From contig JAVMKO010000001.1 of the NCBI GenBank assembly GCA_032164245.1, positions 163,113,434 to 163,177,433 on the forward strand: DNA of 64,000 nt, in the 5' to 3' direction. The notes under the pieces are model-generated. The model was given only the letters and a program-made list of their open reading frames with translations. It did not search any database and was not told the origin of the DNA. The position numbers were made by a program, and so were the translations under genes. This DNA is from Sternotherus odoratus (lineage: Eukaryota > Chordata > Testudines > Kinosternidae). Position 1 is the first letter of the stretch. Every line of letters begins with the position of its first letter. Positions 21,746 through 33,130 of this stretch are shown in pieces.

Positions 21746-24082
21746 TACACATACAACTTTTTAATTAACTGTCATACAGACCTCATGCGCCACTGATGAC
21801 CTGTGTGATGTAAATTTTCATATGATAGCTTACAAGACTTCTTTATAGATAAATATCATGAGAGTAATGTATTGGGGGTAGTGAGTTTGTCAGACCTCAT
21901 GGGAGTTGCTGTTACATGGCAATGACCCCTTTGCTAGTGGGCATTGAGGGGCTCATAGGGTCACAGAGGTGACTCTATTTGTCTTTGTGTCCCTGCTTAT
22001 CAAAGGGTGGGTAGTCAGTGAGGTTAACTCCAGTCTCTGGAGGTTACTTGAAGGCATGTGCTGCACCAAGTAAAATGGGTTGTGTTTGCTTTTTCATGTT
22101 AACACTGTGAAGGCTACACCCTTATTTCTACCAGAATGCCAGCACAACAACAAAACATACTGCCATGGCAACAGTGCTCAGTTACTGTAATTACCTGTGC
22201 AGCTTGTGTTGAAAAGAACAACACATTCATTCACGGACAGAGCATGATTGCATCACAGCCGCAGACAAAGCACCAGACTGAGTTCAATGTTGCCCCTGCT
22301 GGTTTTTAAACCCTTTAGTGATGTTGGATCTGTTTACATTCTAGACCATCCCCTTCAGACTTGTCCTATTAAGTATTTGCACTCTCACCCCAGCTATATT
22401 AGGGATTCTCTCCACACCATGGCTTAGGCTGGCTGATAATTGAGCTGCAATTGTGTATGTGTAGAACTCACTGCCCTTCTCAGTCCAAGGTGATCACTAA
22501 TGGCCCTGCTAGGTAGAACCTTTCCCATTTCCTCTCTTCCTGGCAGTTCTTCCCTCATATTTATGCAACTTATTGTTTTAGAACAGGTAGTAAATATTGT
22601 ACAGAATTCTGAGCACCTCATGTCTGGGGCACTTTATACGTACAACCATTAATATTTTTAGAGACCGGCTCCCCCCAGCACTCCAGATCCAAACATTCCT
22701 GACCTTTGGGGCATTCCAAGCCCGGACACACCTGGATCAAAAGAACTTCTCTCTAAAGTGGGCTGTATTCGAAAGCCAGATCCAAACTGTATGGCTCAGA
22801 GAGCATCTCTAATAATGTTGTTATTCAGCTCCATGTTATCTATCTAGCTAATCACAGAAGAAAGAATGACCGGCTAGCTCAGGGTTTAGCAGGGTTGCAT
22901 GGTGACTTTCTTCTCAACCACAAGTTGTTGATGCAGGAATTGCAGGCAGGGCTGCATGGAGGCAGAGACACCACACGTCCTTCCATAGGCTGCCACCACT
23001 TGGAGTCATGTGATTCCATCTATGTGTCAGCTTTGATTATTTGTTTTAGTAACTTTCTAGTCCTCATGGTTGTGAAGAAGACGTTGAAAATGTGACCTAA
23101 CTGTAACCAACATAGTGATGTTTGCCTGAGTCTGCCAACAGCCTGAACCAATAGCTCTGAGAAGGGTGAATTTCCCCGTGCTTCTCACTAGGGAGGGAAC
23201 TCCAAGACCCAACATACTGGGATGTCTCCACAACAGCCACCTCATAAGACACACCTTGGCTGCAGGGTAAATAGAGGGACCCACTTGCTGCCATCCCTGC
23301 CCATCCACTGGGAGCAGGACCCCCTGTGGCTGTCCCTGCCACCCAAAGGAAGGAGAGTCCCTTGATGACATCCTTAGGTGGAAGAAGGGGGATCATGCCT
23401 TGCCTCTCTTAAAAAGAGATGGGGGGCTCCCTTGCCACTGCTGCTCCAGCTAGGGCCCCTCTGTCATGGTGTCCCTATGGCCCTGGATTGCCCTAATTCA
23501 GTCCTGGTCCTGGGCCAATGGGGGCTGCGGGAAGCGGGGCCAGCACATCCCTTGGCTCAGGCCACAGCCCGCATTGGCCTGGAAAAGCGAACCACGGACA
23601 GTAGTAGGAGTGGCAGCTGGCTGAACCTGCGGACGCTGCAGGTAAACAAACCGTCCCAGCCCAGCAGCGGATTTCCCGGACAGGCCGCATGCCAATGGTT
23701 GCCAATCCCTGGCCTAGTCCAATGTTCTGAGCTGGGGCCTCTGGGTGCTACTCTGCAATAAATGCATCATCATCCTAGGCAAAGACCATCACAAACCTTC
23801 ACAACAAAGAGGGCTCCACCTCATTAGAGTAAATCACTGCTATGCCCAAGTCTAAATCACTTCTATGCCTAAGTCTAAATCACTGCTATGTGACATAAGT
23901 GCTTTCCAGCTAGGTTTGTGCATGCTACTTGTTCAGAAGAAAAGTTAATGTGTAATCTGCTTTAAAAAAAAATGTGTTTCAACGTCTCACCTCTACCAAT
24001 GGTCTCCCTCCAGGTCAGGGTCAAGACATGTTAAGAGAGCAGCATGGAGCGGCCTGCCCAGTTTCTGCCTGTGCTGTACGCT
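21746..24082. other. Intergenic DNA with a hAT-like fragment
   Basis: Mostly nothing is recognised. At about 23480-23710 there is GC-rich text ending GGTTGCCAATCCCTGG, which looks like the right end of a hAT element. A SINE tail (GCCTCTGGGTGCTACTCTGC) follows at 23735-23765. Confidence 0.4.
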
Positions 24083-24193
24083 AGGGTGACCAGATGTCCT
24101 GATTTTATAGTGACAGTCCCAATTTTTGGGTCTTATTCTTATACAGGCTCCTATTACCCGCCACCCTCATCCTGATTTTTCACATTTGCTATC

Positions 24194-24872
24194 CAGGGCC
24201 GGTGACTGAAATTTTGGGGCCCCCTACTCTGATCGTTTGGGGGCCCCCTACTCTGATCGTTTGGGCCCCGCCCAGCCTATTCTCCTTCCCCCCCCTGCCT
24301 GACCCGGCCCACCCAACCTAATCTCCTCCCCCAGCCTAACCTCCTCCCCTCCCCACCCATCCTTGCCTGGCCCACCCCGCTGTTGGGGATGATCTTCGGC
24401 GCGGGGGAAGAGGCGCCCTACCCATTGGTTCCCTGCCAGCCCCTCAGCCGGCACCGGCTGCGCGCACCCGGGTCTCCCCAGCCCCGGCCGCTGGCCCCCA
24501 CCCCCGCAGAGCGGCGTCGGCGGCACCTGTGTCTGCGGTGGAGTCGTTGTGGCTGGAGGGCTCTGGCGCCGAGGGCGGGTTCGTGCGCGTGGTGCTGGTG
24601 CTGCCCCACAAGCCGGACACCACCATGCGCTTCTTAGAGCGCGGCGAACACTATACGGTGCATGGCAGGGACGCGCTGCCGGCAGCCCCCGAGCTCTTCC
24701 GCACCCGCAGCGTCATCCGGCTGTTGGCGGGGGGCCCAGGCAGGCCCGGCGACAAGGGGGGATGGACGACTACGGGTACAGCTGTGTACCGGGCTCCGGA
24801 CTTAAGGGGGCCCCCCTTAAGTTTGGGGCCCAGTACAGCTATAACCATAGTACCCCCCTGTTGCCGGCCCTG
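24194..24872. mobile_element. Non-autonomous hAT element carrying a host exon fragment
   Basis: The ends are CAGGGCCGG and CCGGCCCTG (inverted), and the element is flanked by perfect 8-bp duplications TTGCTATC at 24186-24193 and 24873-24880. An 8-bp duplication with CAG...CTG ends is the hAT hallmark. The left sub-terminal part has a direct repeat of about 25 bp (GGCCCCCTACTCTGATCG twice) and the right has CTTAAGGGGGCCCCCC. The middle (about 24470-24760) is CpG-rich and encodes an MSH2-like stretch. No transposase is present. Confidence 0.88.
24535..24741 (+). pseudogene. MSH2: MSH2 first-exon fragment inside a hAT element
   Basis: In one plus-strand frame the region encodes GAEGGFVRVVL, LPHKPDTTMRFLERGE, YTVHGRDALPAAPELF and TRSVIRL. 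This follows the start of the mismatch-repair protein MSH2 in order and spacing (GFVR, KP-TT, RG--YT-HG-DAL-AA-E-F). The match ends at GGPG, close to where exon 1 of vertebrate MSH2 ends. The initiator ATG is not kept; the equivalent position reads GTG TCT GCG GTG. The frame stays open to 24912, but only the exon-1 part is MSH2-like. The CpG-rich text upstream of 24535 may be captured MSH2 5' UTR or promoter. No MSH2 function is expected. Identity was judged from memory of MSH2, not by a search. Confidence 0.78.
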
Positions 24873-24892
24873 TTGCTATCTGGTCACCCTAG

Positions 24893-25362
24893 CTGTACCC
24901 TGTTCCACATGAAAAATGAGGGCTTTGCCGTTTGGAGCAGTCATCAAACAGAAATCTTTCACGAGCCTTCCATTGGAATATGGATGATGGCAAAGAGGAA
25001 GTGCAAGGGGGGCTTCTGGTGGAGCTATCTGGAAGACACTCAGAGTAGGAAGCTGATGAGAGGTGAAGGTGTCTGCACTTGAATGAAGAAAAAAACAAAA
25101 TGAAGTTAAAATGAGGGTGGCTGTAGGCCGTGGTCAGATAGGTCCTGCCATGGGCTCAGCATGCCAGAAGGGTGGTGTGGCTCTGGGAGGAGATCCACTG
25201 CAAGATGACTGTATCTGGCCAGAAGAGCTTCATGCCTGCAGCATGAGCTCCAAAAGGAGGCTGAATGGCCGGTAAAAGGAAGGTCAACCCTCTGAAATAG
25301 GGGAAAGGCAAAGAAAATGGTAAGGATGGGACAGAGGAGCTGGAAAGCTACTCATGGAAAGA
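24893..25362. other. Intergenic DNA, nothing supported
   Basis: No gene or bounded repeat was recognised. Confidence 0.5.
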
Positions 25363-25363
25363 A

Positions 25364-25950
25364 TCACAGAATTGTAGGACTGGAAGGGATCTTGGGAGGT
25401 CATCTAGTCCAGTCCCTCCCCTGCATTCAAGGCAGAACTAAATATTAGCTAAACCATCCCTGACAGAAGTTTGTCCAACCTGCTCTTAAAAAATCTCCAA
25501 TGATGGAGATTCCACAACCTCACCAGGTAATTTATTCCAGTGCTTAACCACTCTGACAGGAAGTTTTCCTAATGTCTGACCTAAACTGCCCTTCCTGTAA
25601 TTTAAGACCATTGCTTCTTGTCTTATTACCAGAGATTAACAAGAACAATTTTTCTCCCTCCTCCTCGTAACAATCTTTTATGTGCTTGAAAATTCTTATC
25701 CATCCCCTCTCAATCTTTTCTTCTCCAGACTAAACAAACTCAGTTTTTTGCAGTCTTCCCTCATAGACCATGTTTTCTAGACCTTTGTTGCTCTTCTTTG
25801 GACCTTCTCCAATTTGTTCACATCTTTTCTGAAAATGTGGCACCCAGAACTGGACATAGTACTCCAGCTGAGGTCTTATCAGCACGGAGTAGAGTGGAAG
25901 AGTTATTTCTCCTGTCTTGTTTACAACACTACTGCTAATACATCCCATAA
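25364..25950 (-). mobile_element. CR1 LINE 3' fragment
   Basis: The plus strand starts AATCACAGAATTGTAGGACTGG, the reverse complement of a CR1 3' end, and continues through the 3' UTR into the reverse-transcriptase C-terminal region near 25730-25948 (minus-strand PLYSVLIRPQLEYYVQFW). It is 5' truncated and has broken frames. Confidence 0.9.
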
Positions 25951-27222
25951 TGATGTTTGAGAAGAGTGAGAGCTGGAAGGATCAAGTGGCGGGGGGGGGG
26001 GGGGGGAGGAGAGAAGGTACTTATAGTTGTGACTCGAGGAGGGAAGGAAGGAAAATAGAAAATTTTAGTCTTTGGGTGACAATACAGCAGCTGTGCAGAA
26101 AAGTTCTTTTACTGTGTCTCTATGCAGTATTCAGTACATCACACTGAAGTTATTCAGGGGGACTTTTTTTCATTAAACAAAACAAACCCTTGACCTTTGG
26201 TCATAATGCGGAATAATGGATCAATACAGAACGAGTTATGTCAATGTATAATCTTAAAAACCTTCATGGTGTTCTTTTAAACTTTATGGAATTACAGTAA
26301 TTACAAACTCAAAGAGTGCTGTGCATTGTTAGCCACTAAGATTACGTTAGTGTTCGGCCAATATTTAACTTTTTAGTAAGATTAGATTTAACATTTCATT
26401 TAATATAAACATAGAACCTAGAGTAGAATGTAGTTATTTCACTGGCCAGTATATAGCTTAGTCCAAGCTGGCAGTTTCTTGAAGCTTAAGATTTTTCTCT
26501 ACCCCTCAAGATTATTGTAACATTAGCAAATGAAGTTTTAAAATCTCAGGTGTTGCTGGGAATTTCATTGCACGAAGGCAAGAAGAGGTAAGTTTCCATT
26601 AATAATTCTTTATTTCCAAGAGAAAAAGCACAATACCTTTTATTTTACATCTTTTCCACTGAAAAGCATAAATAGTAAACAGAATGGAATGTGCATGACA
26701 ATTTTTAAGTTTACTTATTTTCACAGAAAATTAGGTCATCTTAATCTTACAGTTGTGTGAATTTGTGTACACACACATATGCTCTTAAAAATGCATGTGT
26801 GTGTGTTGCATATGGGCATGCCAGATTTCATTTTGTTAGATGAAACAAAGAAATGGATGGCTGAATTCTGTGCTGATGTACCTTGGGCAGCCCCATTGAT
26901 TTGAATGGCACTGTCCTGGATGCTAGTCAATGAAGAATTTGACCATTCCTACTGAGCCAAATCCTAAGGGTCTTACTCAGCTTTTACTGAGTCCTAACTT
27001 AGACAACACTCTTCATTTTGCCTGAATACAGACTGAAACAGAACTGAACTAAGAACTGAATAAAGACCCACTTGATCCCCTAAACACATGGTAAAATGCA
27101 GACACTTGGGACCAGATCCTCAGCTGGTCTATACTGACACTAAATTTTACAGTAGCCGAGGGAATTGACCCTGCAGTTGTTATAGTACAGAATTAAAAAT
27201 ATCTATTTGTTTTCAATGGCAG
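25951..27222. other. KCNE2 upstream/intronic DNA
   Basis: It contains a G run at about 25989-26007 and old repeat wording near 26940-27170. Non-coding 5' exons of KCNE2 may lie here or further left but cannot be recognised. Confidence 0.45.
27210..27222 (+). promoter_or_regulatory. Likely splice acceptor before KCNE2 coding exon
   Basis: TTTTCAATGGCAG precedes the KCNE2 ATG by 12 bases. In mammals the coding exon is also preceded by non-coding exon(s). The tract is short, so transcript data should decide. Confidence 0.55.
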
Positions 27223-27234
27223 TGCACTGGAAAT

Positions 27235-27612
27235 ATGGTCGATTTACAAAACTTCACCCAGACATTGGAAGATGTTTTCAAAAACACATTTCTTAACTAC
27301 ATGAATAACTGGCGCCAGAACATGACAGCGGAAAAAGATGCGCTGAAAGCGAAAGTTGAGGCGGAAAACTTTGATTACGTTATTTTGTACCTCATGGTAA
27401 TGATTGGAATGTTCTCCTTCATTATTGTGGCTATCCTCGTGAGCACGGTGAAGTCAAAGAGGAGAGAGCACTCTAATGACCCATATCACCAGTACATTGT
27501 TGATGACTGGGGTGAAAAATATAAGAGCCAGATTGTGATTCAAGATGACTTGAAGTGTACAATCCGTGAAAACATCAGTGCAAGGGACAAAACAACCCCT
27601 AGATCGCCTTGA
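27235..27612 (+). CDS. KCNE2: KCNE2 (MiRP1), potassium channel beta subunit
   Basis: This 125-residue protein is a KCNE-family single-pass accessory subunit. Family members modify gating, conductance and trafficking of voltage-gated K+ channels (KCNH2, KCNQ1 and others for KCNE2) at the plasma membrane. The extracellular N-terminus is about residues 1-47, with N-glycosylation sequons at N6 (NFT) and N29 (NMT), both at the positions known in mammals. One membrane helix spans about residues 48-70 ([18 protein letters not shown]). The cytoplasmic part begins [20 protein letters not shown], nearly identical to the human protein. The C-terminal 35 residues are the most diverged. Human KCNE2 has 123 residues. 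The coding sequence lies in one exon, as in other vertebrates. A splice-acceptor-like pyrimidine tract with CAATGGCAG ends at 27222, 12 bases before the ATG, so an upstream non-coding exon is expected. The frame is intact, without stops, and is the only long conserved frame in the region. Confidence 0.98.
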   Translation: MVDLQNFTQTLEDVFKNTFLNYMNNWRQNMTAEKDALKAKVEAENFDYVILYLMVMIGMFSFIIVAILVSTVKSKRREHSNDPYHQYIVDDWGEKYKSQIVIQDDLKCTIRENISARDKTTPRSP

Positions 27613-28052
27613 TTTCCTGGAGATAGCAGCAGTGAACAAACCATAAAGCCATGTATGTAATGTCATGTTTTCACTCTGAATTGCCATCATATTGTCTGAT
27701 AAATAGCCAGAGATGTCTAGGTATAGATTGTTCCAGAGAAATTAAATCTACTGCTTCACAGGGAGAATTTTTGGTGAGCCTACTTAGTCAGCCATCCAAC
27801 AACGAGAAGTACTCATACGCTATTTTGATTTTCTATTCTTCTTGACGCTAGAGAGGCATGAAAACACCTAACAAAAATTACCCCCAAAGTAGGGGCAGAT
27901 TTAAAATCTGGATGTGGATCTGACTTTGAATATCCCAAATCGAAATAATGGACAAAACCAAATCCCCGGATCTGAAGAGATGTGAATTTCAAGGTGCTCA
28001 CAATCTGGATCACGATCCAAACAGGTAGCTGGAGTTAATCTTTTATAACATA

Positions 28053-28073
28053 ATAAAATCTTGTAAAATAAAT
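28053..28073 (+). terminator. Candidate KCNE2 polyadenylation signals
   Basis: Two AATAAA hexamers (28053-28058 and 28068-28073) lie about 450 bases after the KCNE2 stop. They are the first close pair downstream. No cleavage data are available. Confidence 0.4.
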
Positions 28074-29157
28074 CTACACCTAAACTGTCTGAACAATATT
28101 TTATGGTGCTAACCATAAGAGAGAAACTATCCCTCCATCCATTCAACATGCAATGCAAATTCCCATTTACAATGCAAATTCCCATTAGCTCTCAGTTTGA
28201 TATTCTTCCAAATCCGAGACAAACATTTAAAATATAGTACCTCAAAGAGTCCAGTGTTAAAGCTACAGAACTCCAACCTCATCCTTTAACCACCTGCTGG
28301 TTATCTGCATGGGGTACCACCCACCTTCTAGGGTTCCACCTTTGTGCCTGAAGACTCTGGAGAACCAAATCTTTCTCACAAAGCCTGGTGCTCTCTAAAA
28401 TGTATAACACATTCTTCTTTAGTTAGTTGTCTGTCTTAATCCCTCCTCTCTTTTATTATCCATTGGAGAAGGCTGGGAGCTAAGATACCTGGGTTATACT
28501 GACTTTTCAATGATGTATGTGGCAGTCAGGACCCTGAGAACCAGTGAGGTTCACATATACAGTGGTGTAAGGATCAAAAGCATCGGACCTTACTCCTGCC
28601 AGCCACACAGGTGCACATTTTAGGTGTTCTTCCTGCCTGGGATGGGATGGGTGGGTGGGTTTCTGCTCAATGGGGACAGGTTTCTCAAGACAGAGACTAC
28701 ATCTTCTCCTTTGTTAGTAAATCACCACCAGGCTAGTGCTCAAACAATAACTATAGGAGGAGCTGGTAGCACCACCTATCATTAAGACACATAGGGAAAG
28801 GGGGAGGAAGCTGGGTGCAGATGGATAGGAGCAGACAGGGAGGAGGCAAGAGCTGGAATGGGGACCAGGAGCAAGGGGGTAGATAGGAGAAGGGAAGAAC
28901 TGGGAGGAGAGGGGATTGATGTGAATGGGAGCAATGAGAGAGGGAGATATGGTGGTGTTGGGATGGATAGGAGCAGAGGCGGATAGAAACAGGCTGAGGG
29001 CACAGGTACAAATCTGGGTCTGTAATCACTATAGCACATTGCCCTCCAGAACTTGGAATAGAGCCCAGCAGTCCAGAGTCTCTACATTTCTCTGCCATCA
29101 GCAAATAGCTATCCCGCTAATGACTGGACCGCACAGATTATAAGTCTATTACTGCTA
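28074..29157. other. Intergenic DNA, nothing supported
   Basis: Chance frames only. The purine-rich stretch at 28790-28990 (GGAGGAGG-like) is low-complexity. Confidence 0.5.
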
Positions 29158-29159
29158 CC

Positions 29160-29380
29160 AGAGGTAACAAAGTCCTGTGGCACCTTAAAGACTAACTATA
29201 AAGTTTTGAAGCATAAGCTTTCGTGGGCTAATACCCACTTCGTCGGATGCAAGCAGTGGAAGTGGGCATTAGCCCATGAAAGCTTATGCTTCAAAACTTT
29301 ATAGTTAGTCTTTAAGGTGCCACAGGACTTTGTTACCTCTGCTATTCCAGACTAACATGGCTACCTCTCTGATTCTTTAC
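29160..29380. mobile_element. Inverted double copy of the GTAACAAAG retroposon
   Basis: The left half runs from AGGTAACAAAGTCC to CTTCGTCGGATGCA. The right half is its reverse complement, from AGTGGGCATTAGCCC to GGACTTTGTTACCTC, and continues with GACTAACATGGCTACC to TGATTCT. A 13-bp duplication TTACTGCTACCAG flanks it at 29147-29159 and 29381-29393. It therefore looks like one insertion event of a head-to-head copy, and could form a hairpin with about 85-bp arms. Confidence 0.8.
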
Positions 29381-29393
29381 TGCTACCAGTTAT

Positions 29394-30398
29394 TCTATTA
29401 GCTCAAGTGGTCAAGGTCTGTTCTCTGGATCTAAAAGTCCCAACCCTGCTGATGAGCCACCTGAGGGTCAATATGGTTCTACCATGATGGGATTTCTGGT
29501 TCCTCAATTTGTTTTATGAAAAAATAGGAAAATACATTAAAAATAGTGTGTGAAAAGAATGTGAAGGCTGCAAAGTCAAGCCCACAAAAGTTAGGATATA
29601 CCAGTATTCAGGGTGCCTGAGCAAGGTTAATTCAGCTCCAGGTGTGTATGTGTTATGATACAATCTTTAATTGCATGATCACATACTATTTTTTCCACAT
29701 GACCCCTGCTTCATTCAGTGCACAGGCTGGACCTGTTCTGGGATGAATTAGTGTTGTGTAGTGAATGAGGCTGTTGTGTGCAGCAGGGCCCATCCCTCAT
29801 GATGGGCGACTTAAACCAAGTTTTTCACAAGGGGACATTAAATGTGTGTTCTTCATTTTTGTCTGCCAAGCTTGAAACCCTGAGGGCAGATGTGCAGAAT
29901 GCTCACAGCTGCCCCGGAAGTCAATGGGAGCTCTGCTTTGAATATACAAAGGGCTACTTAATGCAAAGTACTTTGAAAACTCAGTCCTGAGGTGTCTCAA
30001 GTTAGGCATCCAAACTTAATTAGGCATCCAAACTTCATTAGTTTCAGCACCTACAGGTCTTCCCTTTGTGAATTTGTTACCCATGGGATTCAGGGCCAAA
30101 AGAGCCTTCTGAAAACTACACAACGCATTTAGTAGGAACAATGCATTTAGAGAAAAAAATATTTTAAAACAACAGTTTTCACACATCTGCCTTTCCTAAA
30201 ATCTTACACTGTCCTGATGGTAAAATAGTCAGACCTAACTTCTTCGGATACCTCAGTGGGGACCTGTGTCTTTGTCTGGTCCCCCCCTCTCTTGACCCTT
30301 TCAAAACATCTATGGTCCTTTTTATATCCCGTGTTTCATGGCTTTGACCCTGCTCAGTTTTGTAAGTTGGACCCCGGAGGTAGAGCCTTCACAGCTGA
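29394..30398. other. Intergenic DNA, nothing supported
   Basis: No gene or bounded repeat was recognised. Confidence 0.5.
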
Positions 30399-30400
30399 TA

Positions 30401-30537
30401 CCGTGTTTCCCCGAAAATAAGACAGTGTCTTATATTAATTTTTGCTCCCAAAATTACATTACATTATATTACAGCGAGAGGCAAAACTGGAAGTACGTCT
30501 TATTTTCGGGGGATGTCTTACTTTCGGGGAAACAGGG
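30401..30537. mobile_element. 137-bp mariner-like MITE (CCGTGTTTCCCCGAAAATAAG)
   Basis: The left end CCGTGTTTCCCCGAAAATAAG matches the inverted right end CTTTCGGGGAAACAGGG, and TA flanks both sides (30399-30400 and 30538-30539). An extra internal copy of the terminus (TCTTATTTTCGGGG) lies at about 30499. There is no coding capacity. Confidence 0.85.
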
Positions 30538-30539
30538 TA

Positions 30540-32300
30540 GTTTAGGCATTATCTCTTAACAACCTTTACATGGCAGGGGTGAGCACTGTTTCCCTGCCTG
30601 CCTGTTTTTCCTGGCAGCCCTCTTAACCCAGGATAGTCATATAGCAGACATCTCAGTAACCAAGCCAACATACAGTATTCATAAATGACTACGGAGCAGT
30701 TCCAAATTCATCATAATAACATATATCCCAAGACATAATACCTCAGGGACATGCTGGCCGTGAGCAAGACTCCATTTAAAGTCACTCTGAAACATGGTTT
30801 TTAATGGAATGGATGGTAGAGCTTTATTTCATAGAAGGTTTCAATGCTGAACATAACATGGTCATTGTGAAGGACTTAGGCTCAGATCCTCAAAGACATT
30901 TAGCTAAATACAGTTGAGAATCTGGGCTTTAAAGTTCTCCCTGCACAGTCTCCTCTAAATAAATTATGCAGCCTGAAGCTTTAACCAAGGTTTTCCTGGC
31001 AACAAACACTGGATCAATATATCCCATCATGTTATCATGTAAAAAATTGTCCGGGATTTCTAAAGGGCTAGATTCTGACCCAGACCACACACCTGGACAG
31101 GAGGGTTAGAACCCTCTTCACTACCTGGGCTATAGGCTACCCGGTCATTCGGTGTGGGTAGCCAGGGATATGGGGCACTGCGTGCCTGTTTCTTTCTCCC
31201 CACTCCAAGTAGGTGGTGGGAAGTGAGAGGAGCTGAGGCACCAGGTTGGGGATAATAATTTACTGCTGGTAAAAGCTAGAAGCAAATGACTACCCTTTGG
31301 AGCAACTAGGGGGATGGAGGCTCCCAGCACCACAATTCATTCTCTGTGGTGTAGCAACATGCCCCCCCTTACTATGGCCTGTGACAGAGACACAAAATAG
31401 GACCAAATTCTGCTCAGGCACACCAGTGTAGGCCACAGCAGCTTCATGCATTTCAGTGATTTAGATAGGTGAGACTGTGAGCAGAATTTGTCCCTAAACG
31501 TTTGCCAGTGCTTTGATCTGTGAGCTAAGCGTGATTTCATTGCACACACATGGAAAAGGATAACCACAGGACATGAGAATCTCCTGAGAAATGAACAGAT
31601 TAGGCATTCATTTTTCCATGACTAGAAAGTTCTGTTCCATTTCTGTCCAGGTTACTTTGCTTAAAGTCTTCTGTTACATTTAGCTGCCATTTTACAGTGA
31701 GCAGTTGTGTGTGTTTGGATTAAAAAAAAATACATCGGAGTCTAGCAGGAGTGAAATAGAAAGGCAATACTTGTGCTATTCAAGGAATGCTGTCAGGTCG
31801 AAAATCATGTATTGAAAAAAATAATAAATATAAATAAGACAAAATATGTCATGTAGGTCTATGTGGCAAACCAACACCATTTGCTATTCAAACTGAAAGA
31901 GTGTTGCTGTTTTTGTGTGTAACTCATTTAGATGGGACATTGAAACTACAGAGTTTATCTGCCTTGCAAAGATGTTGCCTGAACTCTTCAAACATGGAGG
32001 GACAAATACACTATCTGGGTCAGATCCTCAGCTGCTGTAAGGTGACTTTAGCTTTATTGTTCCTCAGCTGTATTGACTTCAGTGGGGTTGTGCCCATTTA
32101 CACTTGCTAAGCATCTAGCCCCCATCCACCTAAACCAATAACACATATAAGATTGTATCAGAGTAATTCTTTAAAGCCATTCTTTAAAAAGAAGCAAACT
32201 GCCCACATGTCCTGGTTTCCTGTGTTCCTTGTCATGGTGTCTTAGGACCTTTTTAGAAAAGAAAACAGGTTGTGCATTATTGGGTGACTCTCTCTGGCTC
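30540..32300. other. Intergenic DNA, nothing supported
   Basis: Only old repeat wording (GATCCTCAGCTG...CTTCAGTGGGGTTG) at about 32020-32115. No gene. Confidence 0.45.
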
Positions 32301-32309
32301 CCATTGGCC

Positions 32310-32535
32310 CAAGGCTTGGAGAGATGATCTAGCAGCTAGAACACTAGACAGGATTCAGGCAACTTGGTTCTGTTCCCCACTCACCCACAGTCTTCTTTCG
32401 TAAGCTGGGGCAAATTAACCTGTCCTATGCTTCAGGTCCCCACATATAAAGTGGGAATAGCCCTTCCCTACCTCAGAGGGGTGTTTGTAAGGATAATGTC
32501 CATTAATGAGTAAGAGGTGCTCAGACATAAAAGTG
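32310..32535 (+). mobile_element. tRNA-type SINE
   Basis: A tRNA-like head (GATGATCTAGCAGCTAGAAC and GTTCTGTTCCCC) is followed by the shared tail block TTCAGGTCCCCACATATAAAG and ACCTCAGAGGGGTGTTTGTAAGG. It belongs to the same family as the copies at 35345 and 39930. Confidence 0.75.
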
Positions 32536-32950
32536 ATGGGGACCATAGAAGGATCTAGATCAATCTTTTGGTGGGGAGAGGGGTTCCTTGTCTTGTTTTT
32601 CAGGGTCAGAGGAGGTGATGAGATGGGTGTAGCACTTCAGCCTGAACTACCAGGTACAGGTTAGTTCCAAAGCAGATCTTAGTTAAGATTGTCTGCAAGT
32701 AATGGTCAAACTGCCATAGTGTATATAGGGTTTACAGGTCAGCCAGCACAGATTCATGTCCAAAGCATGTATCTACCTTACACAGATGGTGCATAGGCAG
32801 GTATGAATGTGGGATGTTAACTTAGGATTTCTATTCTTTTCAACACCTGTAGAACGAGCTCTCCATGTGTTCTACCAGGTGTCATTCTAAAAGGACAAAA
32901 TCCACATTATCACTCTTAATAATATACCTGCCAAAATGTGCACTGTGTAG

Positions 32951-33066
32951 GGTGACCAGATAGCAAGTGTGTCACTCCAGGACAGGGAGTGGGGAGTAAC
33001 AGGAGCCTGTATAAGAAAAAGACCCCCAAATCGAGACTGTCCCTATAAAATCAGGACATCCGGTCA
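32951..33066 (-). mobile_element. GGGTGACCAGAT-family MITE, nearly complete
   Basis: It has the left terminus GGGTGACCAGATAGC and a right part ATCAGGACATCCGGTCA that has lost its last bases. The orientation is opposite to the 13257 copy, judging by the internal blocks. Confidence 0.75.
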
Positions 33067-33130
33067 ATTAGTGCACATTTGTTTTATGGCGGTATAGTGG
33101 AAAAAAGGGTTAACAGCCAGATAGTACTAT

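Larger units (their letters stand above)
24084..24889. mobile_element. GGGTGACCAGAT-family MITE, interrupted by a hAT element
   Basis: The left terminus GGGTGACCAGAT and the right terminus ATCTGGTCACCC are perfect inverted copies flanked by TA (24082-24083 and 24890-24891), as in Tc1/mariner-type elements. The left part ends at 24193 and the last 12-17 bp resume after 24872; a hAT element lies between. This is the only copy in the window with both ends. Confidence 0.85.

Noticed and set aside
21101..21796. 231-codon plus frame over a 48-bp repeat
   Set aside because: The period is a multiple of three, which keeps a frame open by chance. No domain beyond the repeat.
24549..25082. 177-codon frame overlapping the MSH2-like segment
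   Set aside because: It is in a different frame from the MSH2-like one and has no similarity to anything recognised.
28751..29104. 117-codon minus frame rich in Pro, Leu and Ser
   Set aside because: Low-complexity purine-rich text on the plus strand; no family.
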